Notes: generated from the sequence alone by a model not told the origin. A stretch of 46,696 bases of DNA from Rhodospirillaceae bacterium (GCA_018666155.1 JABJAH010000065.1:1-46696); one strand, 5' to 3'; numbered from the stretch's first letter, positions 7,977-17,296 are shown. Made by a program: numbers and translations.

Positions 7977-9638
7977 ATGAGCGTTTCAATATTTTTGCCA
8001 CCTAAGATTTCCATGCTGACAATGATTGGTGCCTGCCTCATTTGTTTAAGCGCGTGCGAACCCTCCGAGCCGATTACGGAAGGGCCACCACCAGACGTCC
8101 GCCGCCTCACTGAAGATCAGTATCGGAACATTATTTCTGACGTATTTGGGGCGTCTATCGTTGTCGGCGGCCGCTTTGATACGCCCGTTCGGACGGAAGG
8201 TCTTCAAGCCGTCGGTGCCCGAAACGCAACTGTGACGGCCGCCGCCCTCTCCCAATACGACGAAATGGCACGATCGATTTCGAGGCAGGTCATGAGTGGA
8301 CCGAGCCGTCAGTTCATGGCGCCCTGCGCGGCAACCGGACAAGTAGAATTTGACGAACACTGTACAACGCAGCTCGTCACTAAAATCGGCCGCCTGCTGT
8401 TTCGCAGACCAATGACTGATCGTGAAATCAGCGACCGTGTGGGCGTCGTCCGCGAGACGACTCAAAGGCTCAATGATTTCAGTGAAGGACTCTCGACTGG
8501 TCTAGCCAGCCTTCTCGTTTCTCCACAATTTCTCTTTGTTGCAGATGTTGTTGAAGATGACCCAAACGAATCGAACGCCCTTCGACTGAATGCGTTCTCG
8601 AAAGCCACACGATTGAGTTTCTTTTTGTGGAACAGGTCACCCGACAAGAGATTGTTAGAGGCCGCCGAATCAGGGGAACTGCATTCCGAAGACAGCCTAG
8701 AAAGCCATGTCGAACGGATGATGGCATCACCACTTCTTAAGGCCGGAGTGCGCGCTTTTTTCACTGATCTCCTTGAATTCAGCGAATTTGACTTCTTAGA
8801 AAAAGATTCTCTTATCTACCCGGCATTTGGTGCTGGCGCGGTGCGTGATGCACAGGAACAAACGTTACGGACAATTACGGATCACGTGATTACGAAAAAC
8901 AGGGACTATCGAGACCTGTTCACGACCCGCGACACCTTCATGACCAGCACACTAGGAATGGTGTACCGCGTGCAAGTCAAAGCCCGGCCAGGCACCTGGG
9001 AACCATATCAGTTCGCGTCAGATGATCCCCGGATCGGAATCCAGGGGCACCTTAGTTTCTTAGCTTTGAATTCCCACCCTGGGCGCAGCTCCCCCACTCT
9101 TCGCGGCAAAGCCATTCGCAATATGCTGCTATGTCAGCAGGTTCCTGATCCGCCGCCCGACGTAGATTTCAGCGGGTTCAATGATCCTAATTCACCGAGC
9201 AAGACTGCGCGAGAGCGCCTTACCGCACATTCAACAAGCGCGGCCTGTGCCGGCTGCCACAGAATTACGGATCCGATCGGCCTCGCGCTTGAAAAGTTTG
9301 ATGGTGCCGGCCAGTTTCGGCAAACAGAAAACGATGCCCTCATTGATACCAGTGGGGATTTAGATGGGATTGCGTACACAGATAGTGCAGGACTTGGCCT
9401 CGCCCTTCACGACAACCCTGCCACCACAAAGTGTCTCATTAACCGACTTTATGCCTATGGTAGCGGGAATAACCTGTCATCGAGAAACGAGTGGATGGCC
9501 TATTTGGAAGATCGCTTCTCCGCTGATGGTTACCGCATCATGTCTTTAATGAAACGAATTTCCGCCAGTAAAACTTTTTACGCGGTTTCTGCACCGGACA
9601 TGTCTGGCCAGACCATTGAAACTGCAGCTGTACAGTAG
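7977..9638 (+). CDS. DUF1587/DUF1595/DUF1592/DUF1588/DUF1585 lipoprotein with a CxxCH site
   Basis: A 553-residue protein of the type known mainly from Planctomycetes and Myxobacteria. The N-terminus ends in a lipobox (LSAC), predicting a lipoprotein. Domains in order: DUF1587 (RRLTEDQYRNIISDVFG, about 40-75), DUF1595 (GRLLFRRPMTDRE, about 135-195), DUF1592 (ATRLSFFLWNRSPD to the LIYPAFGAGA region, about 200-330), DUF1588 (LSFLALNSHPGRSSPTLRGKA, about 355-460) and DUF1585 at the C-terminus (about 470-545). C424-A-G-C427-H428 lies inside DUF1588 and suits covalent heme attachment. The gene directly precedes a DUF1552 gene, the classic partner. The role is undefined in the literature I know; a surface redox or oxidoreductase function is only inference. 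Confidence 0.85.
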   Translation: MSVSIFLPPKISMLTMIGACLICLSACEPSEPITEGPPPDVRRLTEDQYRNIISDVFGASIVVGGRFDTPVRTEGLQAVGARNATVTAAALSQYDEMARSISRQVMSGPSRQFMAPCAATGQVEFDEHCTTQLVTKIGRLLFRRPMTDREISDRVGVVRETTQRLNDFSEGLSTGLASLLVSPQFLFVADVVEDDPNESNALRLNAFSKATRLSFFLWNRSPDKRLLEAAESGELHSEDSLESHVERMMASPLLKAGVRAFFTDLLEFSEFDFLEKDSLIYPAFGAGAVRDAQEQTLRTITDHVITKNRDYRDLFTTRDTFMTSTLGMVYRVQVKARPGTWEPYQFASDDPRIGIQGHLSFLALNSHPGRSSPTLRGKAIRNMLLCQQVPDPPPDVDFSGFNDPNSPSKTARERLTAHSTSAACAGCHRITDPIGLALEKFDGAGQFRQTENDALIDTSGDLDGIAYTDSAGLGLALHDNPATTKCLINRLYAYGSGNNLSSRNEWMAYLEDRFSADGYRIMSLMKRISASKTFYAVSAPDMSGQTIETAAVQ

Positions 9639-9650
9639 AGGACAGTGACC

Positions 9651-11021
9651 ATGAGTATTCGTAGCGCGAGAAATTTGAGCCGTCGCTCGTTGCTAAGAGG
9701 AACAGCTGCTGGATCAGCCGTGACCGTTGGGCTGCCATTCCTTGAATGCATGTTAAACGACTCAGGCACCGCACTCGCCGCCGGGGCGCCATTACCGGTC
9801 CGATTTGGAACATGGTTCTGGGGGTTGGGACATACACCAGGTCACGGTGTTGAAGAAAAGGCTGCCACTAGCCCTGGTATTAATTTCTTAGGTGAGCCCG
9901 ATTCACTTAATCGCCACAAGGATGTCATCAATTTCCTTGGCAAGTTCAACATGCCGCTGGACGGCCGGTCCAATTACCCTCACGAAAGCGGGTGGATCGC
10001 GTCCCGTACGGGGTCAGCACCAGACAAAGACAAAGAAATTCCGGCCACGACATTTGATCTGCTGATCGCGGACAAAATTGGCAACAACACCCGCCTAAAG
10101 ACTATCGATATATCGTGCACAAATAATCCTAACGATAGCTATTCGGCTCGCGGCACGTATACGCGGACTGCTGCAGAAATCTCACCAACATCATTGTACA
10201 TGCGTCTTTTTGGCTCTGACTTTGTAGACCCCAACAAGGCCGATTTCACACCGGACCCTCGCGTCCTTGTCAGACAGAGTGTTCTGTCGGCTGTTAAAGA
10301 AGAGCGCCAACAGTTCATGAAGGATGTTGGCGCTACCGACAGAACTCAATTGGACGAGTACTTCACATCAATCCGTGAAATTGAAAACCAACTCGAAGTA
10401 CAATTGCAGAAACCGGCTCCAAACGAGGCATGCCATGTTATTCCAGCGCCCGAAGTGGGTGACTTGGTAGGCGGCACCGCCGGCGTTGAAATCAAACAGG
10501 TTCAATCAACGCATGAGACGTTCGCGCGCATGTTAGCGATGGCAGTGGCGTGTAATCAGTCCCATGTCTTTAACGTTACTTTTAGCAACTCCGGTTCGAG
10601 TCTACGCAAAGTTGGCGAAAGCCTCACGCACCACAGCTTATCCCATGAAGAACGGGTAGACCCAGAACTCGGGCTACAACCTCAAACATCTTGGTTCAAC
10701 ACGCGCAGCATGGATTCTTTGGCGACTTTCATTGATGTCTTTGCATCTATCAAAGAGGGTGATGGAACGTTGCTCGACAACGTATTGATTGTCGCTGGAA
10801 GCGAAACTGGTGATGCGCGAACTCACTCGATTGATGAGGTTCCTTTTATGACAATTGGACGGGCGGGCGGGCGCATCAAAACGGGCCTGTACGTCAACGG
10901 CAATGGCTCGCCAACGACACGCGTTGGCTTAACGGCCATGCAAATAATGGGGGTATCGAACGACAGCTGGGGAACGCGATCCCTTGAGACATCAAAAGTA
11001 ATAAGCGATATTCTCGTCTAG
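9651..11021 (+). CDS. Tat-exported DUF1552 protein
   Basis: A 456-residue DUF1552 protein that almost always accompanies DUF1592/1588/1585 proteins. The N-terminus holds a twin-arginine signal (SRRSLLRG) and a hydrophobic stretch before ALAAG, so it is likely exported folded, possibly with a cofactor. Family landmarks include FGTWFWGLGHTPG, FPHESG-like NYPHESGW, a long helical middle with REIENQLE, and the late VAGSETGDARTHS segment resembling the sulfatase/DUF1501-like fold. I start at the ATG at 9651, with AGAGGACAG just upstream, rather than the GTG at 9645. It begins 12 bp after the DUF1592 gene, consistent with an operon. Confidence 0.85.
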   Translation: MSIRSARNLSRRSLLRGTAAGSAVTVGLPFLECMLNDSGTALAAGAPLPVRFGTWFWGLGHTPGHGVEEKAATSPGINFLGEPDSLNRHKDVINFLGKFNMPLDGRSNYPHESGWIASRTGSAPDKDKEIPATTFDLLIADKIGNNTRLKTIDISCTNNPNDSYSARGTYTRTAAEISPTSLYMRLFGSDFVDPNKADFTPDPRVLVRQSVLSAVKEERQQFMKDVGATDRTQLDEYFTSIREIENQLEVQLQKPAPNEACHVIPAPEVGDLVGGTAGVEIKQVQSTHETFARMLAMAVACNQSHVFNVTFSNSGSSLRKVGESLTHHSLSHEERVDPELGLQPQTSWFNTRSMDSLATFIDVFASIKEGDGTLLDNVLIVAGSETGDARTHSIDEVPFMTIGRAGGRIKTGLYVNGNGSPTTRVGLTAMQIMGVSNDSWGTRSLETSKVISDILV

Positions 11022-11035
11022 AGCTGGGGCGGTTT

Positions 11036-12178
11036 ATGAACTCACACCTGATAAATCGAGCCGTACGCCACACACTTTCCTGTGTTTGGGCAACTTGCAT
11101 CTTGGCTTTCACATCGAACGTTAGCTTTGGTGACGAACCCTATCCAGCCGAAGTGGCGTCAATTCAGTTTAGCCACGGCCAAAGGCTGACTGATACGAAT
11201 GGCATGACTCTTTATCAGTTCGAGAACGACCTGAGGGAACCAGGCACATCCACATGCAAAGACGAGTGTGCGGTCAAACACCCCCCCTTATTGGCCACAG
11301 ACGTTCCCACACAAATTCCTAATAACTGGGCTTTGATCGAACGCGAAGACAGTTCTCAGCAATGGGCTTTTAGGGGCATGCCTTTGTATCGGTCCCAGAT
11401 GGATAGCCATAAAGGTGCAGATTATGGCCAAGGCGAAGGGTGGAACGTCGCGTTCATAACAATCACAACGCCGTCAGAGTTATCCGTTGTCTCCACCGTT
11501 TTGGGGCACGTGCTCGCCTCGTCCGATGGCCTAACACTGTACGTCGGTATTGGTGATGAGGACGCGGCACCTATCGAGTGCAATGGTGTGTGCTTGGACA
11601 CATGGCAACCCGTTCAAGCACCTTGGGCCGCAACAGATCACGGTGACTTCTCTGTACACGCCTGGGCAGACGGCATTCATCAATGGGCCTATCGGGGTAA
11701 GCCTCTGTTTCTTTACGCAGGAGACGCCGAGCAGGGCGATGTGAACGGCGACAACGCTGACAGTTTGAGGAGCGCTACGGTCTTGGTACCGCCGCCGCCC
11801 TTGCCTAACTGGGTCAAGGTTGTCGGTTCGGATAGCGGGGATCTTTACGCCGATTCAAACGGCATGACCTTGTATACTTTGTACAAAGATCGAAATTCGA
11901 GTGAACAGTCTTATCTGGGTGGCAATCAATGCGATGAGGCCTGTCTGGATAAATATTGGACGGCTGTAAACGCACCGTCGAAAGCACCGCCGGTCGGCAG
12001 CTGGTCAGTGATTGAGCGACAGGACCTGGCTTTACAATGGGCCTACATGGGCAGGCCTTTGTACACGCTCAATTTGGAAACGCGGCCAGGGCAACTCTTT
12101 TACACCACGTTTCGGCAATTCCAGTGGATGAAGCCGATCATGTATTCCATGCCGGCGCTGCAAGGCGTTTTCTTCTAA
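11036..12178 (+). CDS. Secreted protein with three Lipoprotein_15-type repeats
   Basis: A 380-residue exported protein with a signal peptide (residues about 12-32, ending SFGDE). It contains three copies of the roughly 110-residue PF03640-like repeat. Each starts with an NGMTLY/DGLTLY strand, carries a C-x3-C pair (CKDEC, CNGVC, CDEAC), and ends with an IERxDxxxQWAxxGxPLY block. The cysteine pairs may form disulfides or bind a cofactor. The gene begins 14 bp after DUF1552 and closes the exported-protein module. No enzymatic function can be assigned. The repeat family is confidently recognised from the TLY and QWAYxGxPLY signatures. Confidence 0.8.
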   Translation: MNSHLINRAVRHTLSCVWATCILAFTSNVSFGDEPYPAEVASIQFSHGQRLTDTNGMTLYQFENDLREPGTSTCKDECAVKHPPLLATDVPTQIPNNWALIEREDSSQQWAFRGMPLYRSQMDSHKGADYGQGEGWNVAFITITTPSELSVVSTVLGHVLASSDGLTLYVGIGDEDAAPIECNGVCLDTWQPVQAPWAATDHGDFSVHAWADGIHQWAYRGKPLFLYAGDAEQGDVNGDNADSLRSATVLVPPPPLPNWVKVVGSDSGDLYADSNGMTLYTLYKDRNSSEQSYLGGNQCDEACLDKYWTAVNAPSKAPPVGSWSVIERQDLALQWAYMGRPLYTLNLETRPGQLFYTTFRQFQWMKPIMYSMPALQGVFF

Positions 12179-12300
12179 GTTGCAGCAGCCAGTAATACAG
12201 GACTTGATCTTTTTCGGATTCAATCGGGACAGTGAAACCTTGCGGTCGGCATATCAGTGAATGCTGTGATTTTCACATTGGAAAATCTTAGCTGCGTCGA

Positions 12301-12669
12301 CTACTCGCCCTCAGGGGTCAGCCCCTTCAAAATATCAATATCATCTGCGTCCGGCGACGGCGGCACCGACTCAAGAAAAGCGACGATGTCCTCAATCTCC
12401 GCGTCCGAAAGCACTTCCTCTGGATAGACCGGCATACGACCTGGACTAAACCGAATAAAGTTGGCGATGGCTTCTGGTGGTAACGTATCTGGCGTGAGCG
12501 CCGTACCTGCTTCGTTGCCTTTGCCGTCCGTGCCATGACATTCGTAACACCCAACCCGCATAAAGGTCTTTTGTCCACGGTCGACTGCGACGGCATCATC
12601 TTGAGCCGAGGCGGCAGCGCTGAAGAGGCTGAATAGTAATACGGTACTGTGAAAGAGTTTCAGTTTCAT
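12301..12669 (-). CDS. Small periplasmic c-type cytochrome
   Basis: A 122-residue class I cytochrome c. I start at the ATG at 12669, since a TTG two codons earlier is less likely. A signal peptide ends ASAQ near residue 23. The heme-binding site is C41-Y-E-C44-H45, and the likely axial methionine is M79 in SPGRMPVY. The C-terminal helix has the usual DIVAFLESV pattern. It starts about 11 bp after the stop of the Tat-exported ThDP enzyme, with AGGAAAA from the end of that gene as ribosome-binding site, so the two are almost certainly cotranslated from one mRNA. This makes it the prime candidate electron acceptor for that enzyme; the pairing is inference. Confidence 0.88.
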   Translation of the reverse strand: MKLKLFHSTVLLFSLFSAAASAQDDAVAVDRGQKTFMRVGCYECHGTDGKGNEAGTALTPDTLPPEAIANFIRFSPGRMPVYPEEVLSDAEIEDIVAFLESVPPSPDADDIDILKGLTPEGE

Positions 12670-12680
12670 GGTCAATTTTC

Positions 12681-14687
12681 CTACCGCATTTGCGTGACGA
12701 CATCGACCAACGCCGGATAGCCGGATTTCACGACTTTGACCGCTTCAATGAGTGCGGGACGTAAGTCATCGGGATTTTCGATAGGCCCGGCCGACCAAAC
12801 GCCCATTCCTTCTGCCAATTTCGCGTAGTCGATATTGGGGTCCTGAATAAGCGTACCGATCGAGGCTCTTTCAACACCGCGTTTACGACGATTGGCCGTT
12901 CCCTGCACCAACATGCTCTCCTGAGCGTAGGCTCGGTTGTTATGCATGACCGTGAGCAGCGGAATCCGATGATGGGCCGCCGTCCAAAGAGCTCCGTTCG
13001 CGTACATAAAGTCGCCGTCGCATTGAATGTTTACCGAAAAACGACCAAGCTTCTTATTGGCTAACGCCGCACCAACGGCTGCCGGTAAGCCGTACCCGAC
13101 TCCACCACCTGCTCCGATGCCGAGATAACGGTAGTGCTCGTCGAAGTTCCAAAGACGATGCGGCCAGGAGCTGATAAAACGCTCAGATGCGCCGACTGAG
13201 ACCAAAGCCCAGTCCTCATCTTTAATTTGCTCGTATATTTCCATAGACATGCGCGCCGTACTGACAGGGCTGGAATCCCAACCTCTGGCAGCGAGTTGAC
13301 GAGACTCTTCGAACGAGTCCGCATGCATCTTACGGAATATCTTTTCTTTTTCGGCAAGCGTCCGCCTGCGACTGCGGCTCATGGCCTCCTTAACCTCTTC
13401 AATCAATGCCGGAAGCGTTGCTTCCGCATCGCCTGAAACAGAAATGTCGACCGGAGCGTAGCGCTGGAAGTCCTGATAGTTAGACTTCATGTAGAGGTCG
13501 TTCACGCTAATGGTAATCAACTTAACCCCGTCTTTGACACGAGGCTCACTGGTCATCTCGGCGCGGTTGACCGAATTGACCTGCCCCCAGAAGTCCGTGA
13601 CCTCCAGTCCAAGAATGAGGTCAGCGCTGGGGATAAGACGCCCACTTTGGCGGGTTTGATTGAGATAGTGGTTGGTCGGCATGTTCTGGCGACTGGCGAT
13701 ATCAATCACCGGCACGTTCAATAGTTCGGCCAACTCGACCAACAACCGCATGCCCTCAGGAGTCCGCGCGAGACGATCTACAATGATAACTGGGGTCTCG
13801 GCCTCAACCAGCAACTTCGCTGTTTCTCGTACTGCCCCTCTCGCTCCCTGCGGTGGCTCCGAAGGGGTATACCGTGGAATTTTGGGCCTCTCACCGTCAC
13901 CGATCTCCATTTCCTGGAGCGTGCTATCGACGGCTAACGCAATCGGTTCCATCGGAGGTGTGGTCGCAATCTTCCAACCACGCACCATGGACTCGGCGAA
14001 AGCTTGCAGTGATGCTGGTTGATCATCCCATTTCGTAAAGTCCCGCACCATGGCGACAGGGTCCTGGGCGGAGTGACGCCAGGTGGTTGCGCCCATGCGA
14101 TCCGCCGCATCGACGGTGTTCCCGAGGATCGCGATCAAGGGCACCCGATCACACCACGCATTGTAGAGATTCATCGAGGCGTGCTGCAGGCCGACTGTCC
14201 CGTGACACATGATCGCTGCGGGCTTCAACGCCGCTTTGTAATAGCCGTTCGCCATGGCCGCCGCAGACTCTTCGTGCATACAGGTGATGAATTCCGGCTT
14301 GGAATTCCCGCCATAGACCGTGATGGATTCATGCAAACCGAGAAAGCTGGATCCGGGATTAGAAAAAACGTAATCGAGATCGAGTGACTTCATGACGTCA
14401 ATCATGAAATCGGATCCGAAGGACTTGGCAGCGCCGGATTCCGTGTTGGCGGCCAATTGATCAGGCTGCGCCTCCGCCAACTGCTCTGGCGTTGACGCTT
14501 CCATGTTCATCTGTTCTGCGCTTGGTGCGGCGAGGCCTTGCGACGAACTTGAGTCTGACGCCGCTTTTTTGCCGGTTGCAGCCTCAGAGTCTGTCGGCAA
14601 CGCCGTCGACGCGCCGGCGACAACCGCAGTCTTTAGGAAGTTTCTGCGGCCAACGCTGGCTTTCGTTTTCTGTGATGATGACGTCAT
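12681..14687 (-). CDS. Tat-exported ThDP-dependent enzyme (benzoylformate decarboxylase / IlvB type)
   Basis: A 668-residue protein starting at the ATG at 14687, with GGGAGA eight bases upstream. The N-terminus has a twin-arginine motif (VGRRNFLKTAVVAG) and then about 60 residues of Ala/Ser/Gln-rich linker. After that comes a full ThDP-enzyme body: pyrimidine domain beginning FSNPGSSFLGLHES with the activating glutamate in CMHEESAAAMANGYY (about E139), a middle domain with PVIIVDRLARTPEG, and a C-terminal domain with CDGDFMYANG...HNN (about 555-582), a variant of the GDG...NN metal and diphosphate site. Both cofactor motifs look intact, so an active enzyme is expected. Known relatives are cytoplasmic; a Tat signal implies export after folding with ThDP bound. 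A cytochrome c follows and a DASS transporter precedes. Substrate unknown, likely a 2-oxo acid. Confidence 0.85.
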   Translation of the reverse strand: MTSSSQKTKASVGRRNFLKTAVVAGASTALPTDSEAATGKKAASDSSSSQGLAAPSAEQMNMEASTPEQLAEAQPDQLAANTESGAAKSFGSDFMIDVMKSLDLDYVFSNPGSSFLGLHESITVYGGNSKPEFITCMHEESAAAMANGYYKAALKPAAIMCHGTVGLQHASMNLYNAWCDRVPLIAILGNTVDAADRMGATTWRHSAQDPVAMVRDFTKWDDQPASLQAFAESMVRGWKIATTPPMEPIALAVDSTLQEMEIGDGERPKIPRYTPSEPPQGARGAVRETAKLLVEAETPVIIVDRLARTPEGMRLLVELAELLNVPVIDIASRQNMPTNHYLNQTRQSGRLIPSADLILGLEVTDFWGQVNSVNRAEMTSEPRVKDGVKLITISVNDLYMKSNYQDFQRYAPVDISVSGDAEATLPALIEEVKEAMSRSRRRTLAEKEKIFRKMHADSFEESRQLAARGWDSSPVSTARMSMEIYEQIKDEDWALVSVGASERFISSWPHRLWNFDEHYRYLGIGAGGGVGYGLPAAVGAALANKKLGRFSVNIQCDGDFMYANGALWTAAHHRIPLLTVMHNNRAYAQESMLVQGTANRRKRGVERASIGTLIQDPNIDYAKLAEGMGVWSAGPIENPDDLRPALIEAVKVVKSGYPALVDVVTQMR

Positions 14688-14831
14688 GACAGCGTCTCCC
14701 TGTCGCCCATCGAAAACATGCCGATGCGCACGGTTGCGGACCAATCGCCTAGTGTGTGTTCATCCTGCCACAGGAAAAGCGAGCCTGGTCACGCCCCTTT
14801 GCGGCGCTCTCGCTACTCGGACAGAAACAAA

Positions 14832-14852
14832 ATTGACGGGTCTATTGTCAAT
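14832..14852. promoter_or_regulatory. Candidate operator/promoter dyad upstream of the Tat ThDP gene
   Basis: The sequence ATTGAC, nine bases, then GTCAAT is a perfect hyphenated inverted repeat lying about 145 bp ahead of the Tat-ThDP start. On the minus strand one arm reads TTGACA, an ideal -35 element, though I see no convincing -10 at standard spacing. It could be a regulator site or part of the promoter for the ThDP enzyme and cytochrome. By eye only. Confidence 0.3.
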
Positions 14853-14929
14853 GCAAACAGGGGCTTACGCGAGCCGTAACGCGCCCAGCGTCCCTGGATA
14901 GAGGCCAAGCCCTTATCGATCGCTCTGCT

Positions 14930-16378
14930 TCAGCCAAAAATAATCGGCACCAGCACAGTCACAAGTGACGTTATGAGCACCACCCCCAACAGATTGAGAC
15001 GTATCCCGATCGACGCCATTTGCGGAATGGTGACCTCACCGCTGGCAAATACGATGGCGTTCGGTCCCGTTGCCATGGGCAGCATGAATGCACAACTCGC
15101 GGCCATGGCCACTGGCACGGCCAACAACATTGGATCTGCCCCGCCTGCTGTTGCAATCGCGCCGATCACCGGCAGCAATGCAGACGCGGTGGCCACGTTG
15201 CTTGTCAGCTCCGTCGCAAAAATAACAAACACGACCAAGGCAAACATAATGACGATAAGAGGCATCTCGGTGAGACCTGCCATTTGGCCGCCGAGCCACG
15301 CTGCTAAGCCCGTGCCCGTAATGACTGAGGCAAGGCTTAAACCACCACCGAACAACAACATGACGCCCCAGGGGATTTTTACGGCGGTGTCCCAGTCAAG
15401 CAGCCTGGCACCGCGATCCTCTGACGATCCAGACGGCACCAAAAACATTGCGATTGCGCCAGCGATGGCAATCACATGATCAGTGACACCGCTGAACGGC
15501 ATCACACCAAAGATCTCGAGCCCGTTTAGAGGCCGACGGAACATCCAAAAAGCGGCGATAATTGCGAACACCAACAACACGCGGCTTTCAGGCCGAGTTA
15601 TCCGCCCCAATGCCGCGAGCGCGTCTTTGACGACGTCCGAACCAGTGTCATTTTCTGGCGTTTCAATACGCAAACCCCAACGCGTTAAGACCAACCAAGC
15701 CGCCGGCAACATCACCACAACCGTTGGAATTCCGATCATCATCCACTGAGCAAAGCTGATGCTTTGGGAGGCTTCGCGTTCCAGGTACCCGATGACAATG
15801 AGATTGGTCGGGGTCCCGACGGGCGTACCAAGCCCACCGATAGACGCGCCGTAGGCAACACCCAGCAGGAGGGCGATCGTGAACGGTGCCCTAGCTGCCT
15901 TATCTCCTAGAACAGCGTAAGACACGGAAATCGCTATCGGGATCAACATAATCACTGTTGCTGTATTTGAAATCCACATGGAAAGGACGGCGGACGCGAG
16001 CATAAATCCGCCGATCAACGCAGCCGGATGATTACCCGCTCGCACGACGATGTTCAGCGCAATACGGGCATGTAAGTTCCAACGCTCGACCGACTTAGCG
16101 ATAATGAAACCACCCATAAGCAGCAGCACGATAGGACTGGCATAAGGGCCAGCCGCATCGGCGATAGGGGCCACACCCGTGGTTGGAAGCACGACCAAAG
16201 GCAGCAACGACGTGACTGGGATAGGGATCGCTTCCGTCACCCACCACGAGACCATGAGGATCGCCATGGAGACAACGATCCAACCGTCGGGGGACAGCCC
16301 GTCTGGCACCGGCAAGAGCTGTAGACCGAGTCCGAAGACAACACCTATGGTCAGACCGACCTTCTGGCTCGTGCGCAT
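14930..16378 (-). CDS. DASS/SLC13 family transporter (dicarboxylate or other organic anion)
   Basis: A 482-residue multi-pass membrane protein of the divalent-anion:sodium symporter family. I start at the ATG at 16378 because AGAAGG lies six bases before it. About 11-12 hydrophobic segments are visible. The family hairpin motifs are present: GTPVGTPTNLIVIGY in the first half, TELTSNVATASALLPV and MLPMATGPNAIVFASG in the second, where the paired TN segments bind sodium and substrate carboxylates. It lies upstream of the Tat ThDP enzyme on the same strand, but 242 bp apart with its own possible promoter for the latter, so co-regulation is uncertain. Such carriers import succinate, malate or related acids. 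Confidence 0.88.
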   Translation of the reverse strand: MRTSQKVGLTIGVVFGLGLQLLPVPDGLSPDGWIVVSMAILMVSWWVTEAIPIPVTSLLPLVVLPTTGVAPIADAAGPYASPIVLLLMGGFIIAKSVERWNLHARIALNIVVRAGNHPAALIGGFMLASAVLSMWISNTATVIMLIPIAISVSYAVLGDKAARAPFTIALLLGVAYGASIGGLGTPVGTPTNLIVIGYLEREASQSISFAQWMMIGIPTVVVMLPAAWLVLTRWGLRIETPENDTGSDVVKDALAALGRITRPESRVLLVFAIIAAFWMFRRPLNGLEIFGVMPFSGVTDHVIAIAGAIAMFLVPSGSSEDRGARLLDWDTAVKIPWGVMLLFGGGLSLASVITGTGLAAWLGGQMAGLTEMPLIVIMFALVVFVIFATELTSNVATASALLPVIGAIATAGGADPMLLAVPVAMAASCAFMLPMATGPNAIVFASGEVTIPQMASIGIRLNLLGVVLITSLVTVLVPIIFG

Positions 16379-16481
16379 AAACATCCTTCTCAACAGCAGC
16401 CGAACAGTGTCCAGTTTTTACTATGCCATATTGTCTGCACATGCCACGTCCTGAAAAAACAAAACGCAGATTTGCCAGGTT

Positions 16482-16598
16482 CGAGCCCATGCACCGTTCG
16501 TTTGACGCATCGAGCCCACGCATGTGCGTTCGCGCAAACAACCCCATGCACAGAAGAAATACGAACGAGCCCATGCACCAGCGAAATCACCGCGAAAG
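16482..16598. repeat. Degenerate ~28-bp tandem repeat, four units
   Basis: The motif CGAGCCCATGCACC recurs at 16482, 16511, 16539 and 16566, giving spacings of 29, 28 and 27 bp. Copies 1 and 4 are identical over 14 bases; copies 2 and 3 differ at several positions. Units 1 and 2 also share a GTTCG element after the core. The array lies about 100 bp upstream of the DASS transporter start and downstream of the heme operon end. It is inside the only gene-free stretch above 300 bp (16379-16712), which otherwise shows nothing I can name. Possible protein-binding array; unit sequence is too divergent for a CRISPR. Confidence 0.6.
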
Positions 16599-16712
16599 AT
16601 GATTGCGCAGCCCGGTTTTTAGGGATTTAGGGGGGATTCATACAGTTTTTATTGTTCGCTTGCTCAGCCTGTTTTTTACGCGAACCCTCTTTTCCAAGGA
16701 ATCAACAGCGAC

Positions 16713-17296
16713 TCAGTCTTCTGATATCTCTTCTAACCACTTCTTTTCCGACACGTAGTCATCAACCCGGCGGCGCAGGTCTTCAAAAGGTAGTCCTTGA
16801 GACACCCAATCCGCCCGCTGAAGGCCAAGCGCGTTCACCCGCTCCGCCCACTCGGGGCCGAAAACTTTATCTCTCAGAAAATCTCGCAATATCCGCGACA
16901 GCCCGGCGACCTTGCCATCGGTTGAAACGGTGACCTGAAGATTACCGCGCCGTAGTATTGCGGGCATGTGGAAATCGCATAAATCCTGGCGGTCATGGAC
17001 GTTCACAAACGCCCCTACAGCATGAGCCCAATCCAGAATTGTTAGGGCGTCGCTCTCTGGAATGTCACAGATGTACACCACGCCGTAGCGGGTGGTCTGG
17101 AAATCGGATTCCTCTGGCAAGCGGCGATGCAAATTCTCCCCCGCCCGCTCCGCCACAGTGGGCTCCGGATCTGTGGCGAAGGTGGTGACATTCCGAGCGC
17201 CGCTGGACTGAAGAATGTCGAGCCGTTGTGCCGCCGCAAAACCGTTGCCGATGACCGCGACGGGTGCCTTAGACACATTCAGCATGACCGGCAGCA

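Noticed and set aside
14019..14387. A 122-codon plus-strand open frame
   Set aside because: Fully antisense to the Tat ThDP gene, whose motifs are unambiguous; typical of the high open-frame density opposite real genes here.
16482..16598. The 28-bp repeat as a CRISPR array
   Set aside because: Only about 14 bases are similar, two of the four copies diverge, the variable part would be about 14 bp, and no cas genes are present.
16654..16685. GTTCGC/GCGAAC inverted repeat downstream of the heme operon as a terminator
   Set aside because: Six-bp arms with a 20-base loop and no T tract after it on the minus strand.
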